Source of the DNA: an uncultured Prevotella sp.
GTDB taxonomy: Bacteria; Bacteroidota; Bacteroidia; Bacteroidales; Bacteroidaceae
Assembly: GCA_900554835.1 (NCBI GenBank)
Contig: USJD01000081.1
Location: 1-14,672 of the forward strand
Reading direction: 5' to 3'
Length of the DNA stretch: 14,672 nucleotides
Part shown: in pieces, positions 14,545-14,672 of the stretch
Layout: the number at the start of each line of letters is the position of its first letter
Numbering within the stretch: the stretch's first letter is position 1
Made by a program: the position numbers and the translations under genes
The notes under the pieces: model-generated
The model's database searches: none
What the model was told of the DNA's origin: nothing
What the model saw: the letters and a program-made list of their open reading frames with translations, nothing else

Positions 14545-14672
14545 TTATTCAGCTACTGCAGCATGCTGATCTGTAGAATCTTCTGCACCAGCCTGTGGAG
14601 TGACAGGAGTACTTACTACTGAAGAATCTGTAGGAGTAGCTGGAGCTACGGTGTCAACTGGAGCAACCTGAG
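14545..14672 (-). CDS. C-terminal end of an unidentified protein with Pro/Ala/Thr/Val-rich tail (partial)
   Basis: The open frame runs in from the right edge and ends at a TAA (14547-14545). It gives 41 residues that begin QVAPVDTVAPATPTD and end DQHAAVAE. The tail is low in complexity and acidic, with no structure-forming core. Tails like this occur on Bacteroidota SecG and on several envelope-associated proteins, so SecG is one candidate, but nothing visible settles it. The stop codon and the terminator at 14362-14400 support a real gene. Confidence 0.6.
   Translation of the reverse strand, partial: QVAPVDTVAPATPTDSSVVSTPVTPQAGAEDSTDQHAAVAE

Overview
The window looks like a chromosomal segment from a gut or oral Bacteroidota, most likely Prevotellaceae (Prevotella/Segatella). 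The evidence is a SusC/SusD outer-membrane pair, a secreted protein with a type IX secretion-like C-terminal tail, a DUF4369-TlpA thioredoxin, AT-rich spacers, and repeated matches to the Bacteroidota housekeeping promoter (TTTG, 19-20 nt, TAnnTTTG). The species is inferred, not shown. Every recognisable gene is on the minus strand, so transcription runs from high to low coordinates.

In transcription order: (1) the last 41 codons of an unidentified gene with a Pro/Ala/Thr-rich tail, ending at 14545, then a terminator near 14380. (2) An unusual spacer (13902-14544) with a GC-richer, hairpin-dense patch, leading into a promoter (13979-14009) and a type II glycerate kinase (12819-13901). That gene is followed by a 21-bp hairpin. 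(3) A promoter at about 12454, a large secreted protein of unknown function (9863-12355), a 74-codon acidic peptide gene (9610-9834) and a strong terminator (9518-9567). (4) A consensus promoter (9477-9507), a structured leader of about 220 nt, and a membrane-anchored AraC-type regulator (8133-9251). (5) A consensus promoter and a small antitoxin-like protein (7780-8031). (6) A two-domain SGNH esterase of the rhamnogalacturonan acetylesterase type (6489-7676), ended by a strong terminator. (7) A SusC-SusD-TlpA operon (6244 to 202) closed by a terminator at 115-150.

The left half reads as a small glycan-uptake locus. An exported esterase would remove acetyl groups from pectin-like glycans, a SusCD pair would import oligosaccharides, an exported thioredoxin-like protein shares the operon, and a nearby membrane AraC regulator is the obvious candidate controller. 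This grouping is inferred from neighbourhood; no glycoside hydrolase or polysaccharide lyase is present. I found no complete, clearly new multi-gene system. The most unusual features are the structured leader of the AraC regulator, the 27-bp in-frame repeat in SusD, the secreted-protein/acidic-peptide pair, and the hairpin-rich spacer upstream of glycerate kinase.
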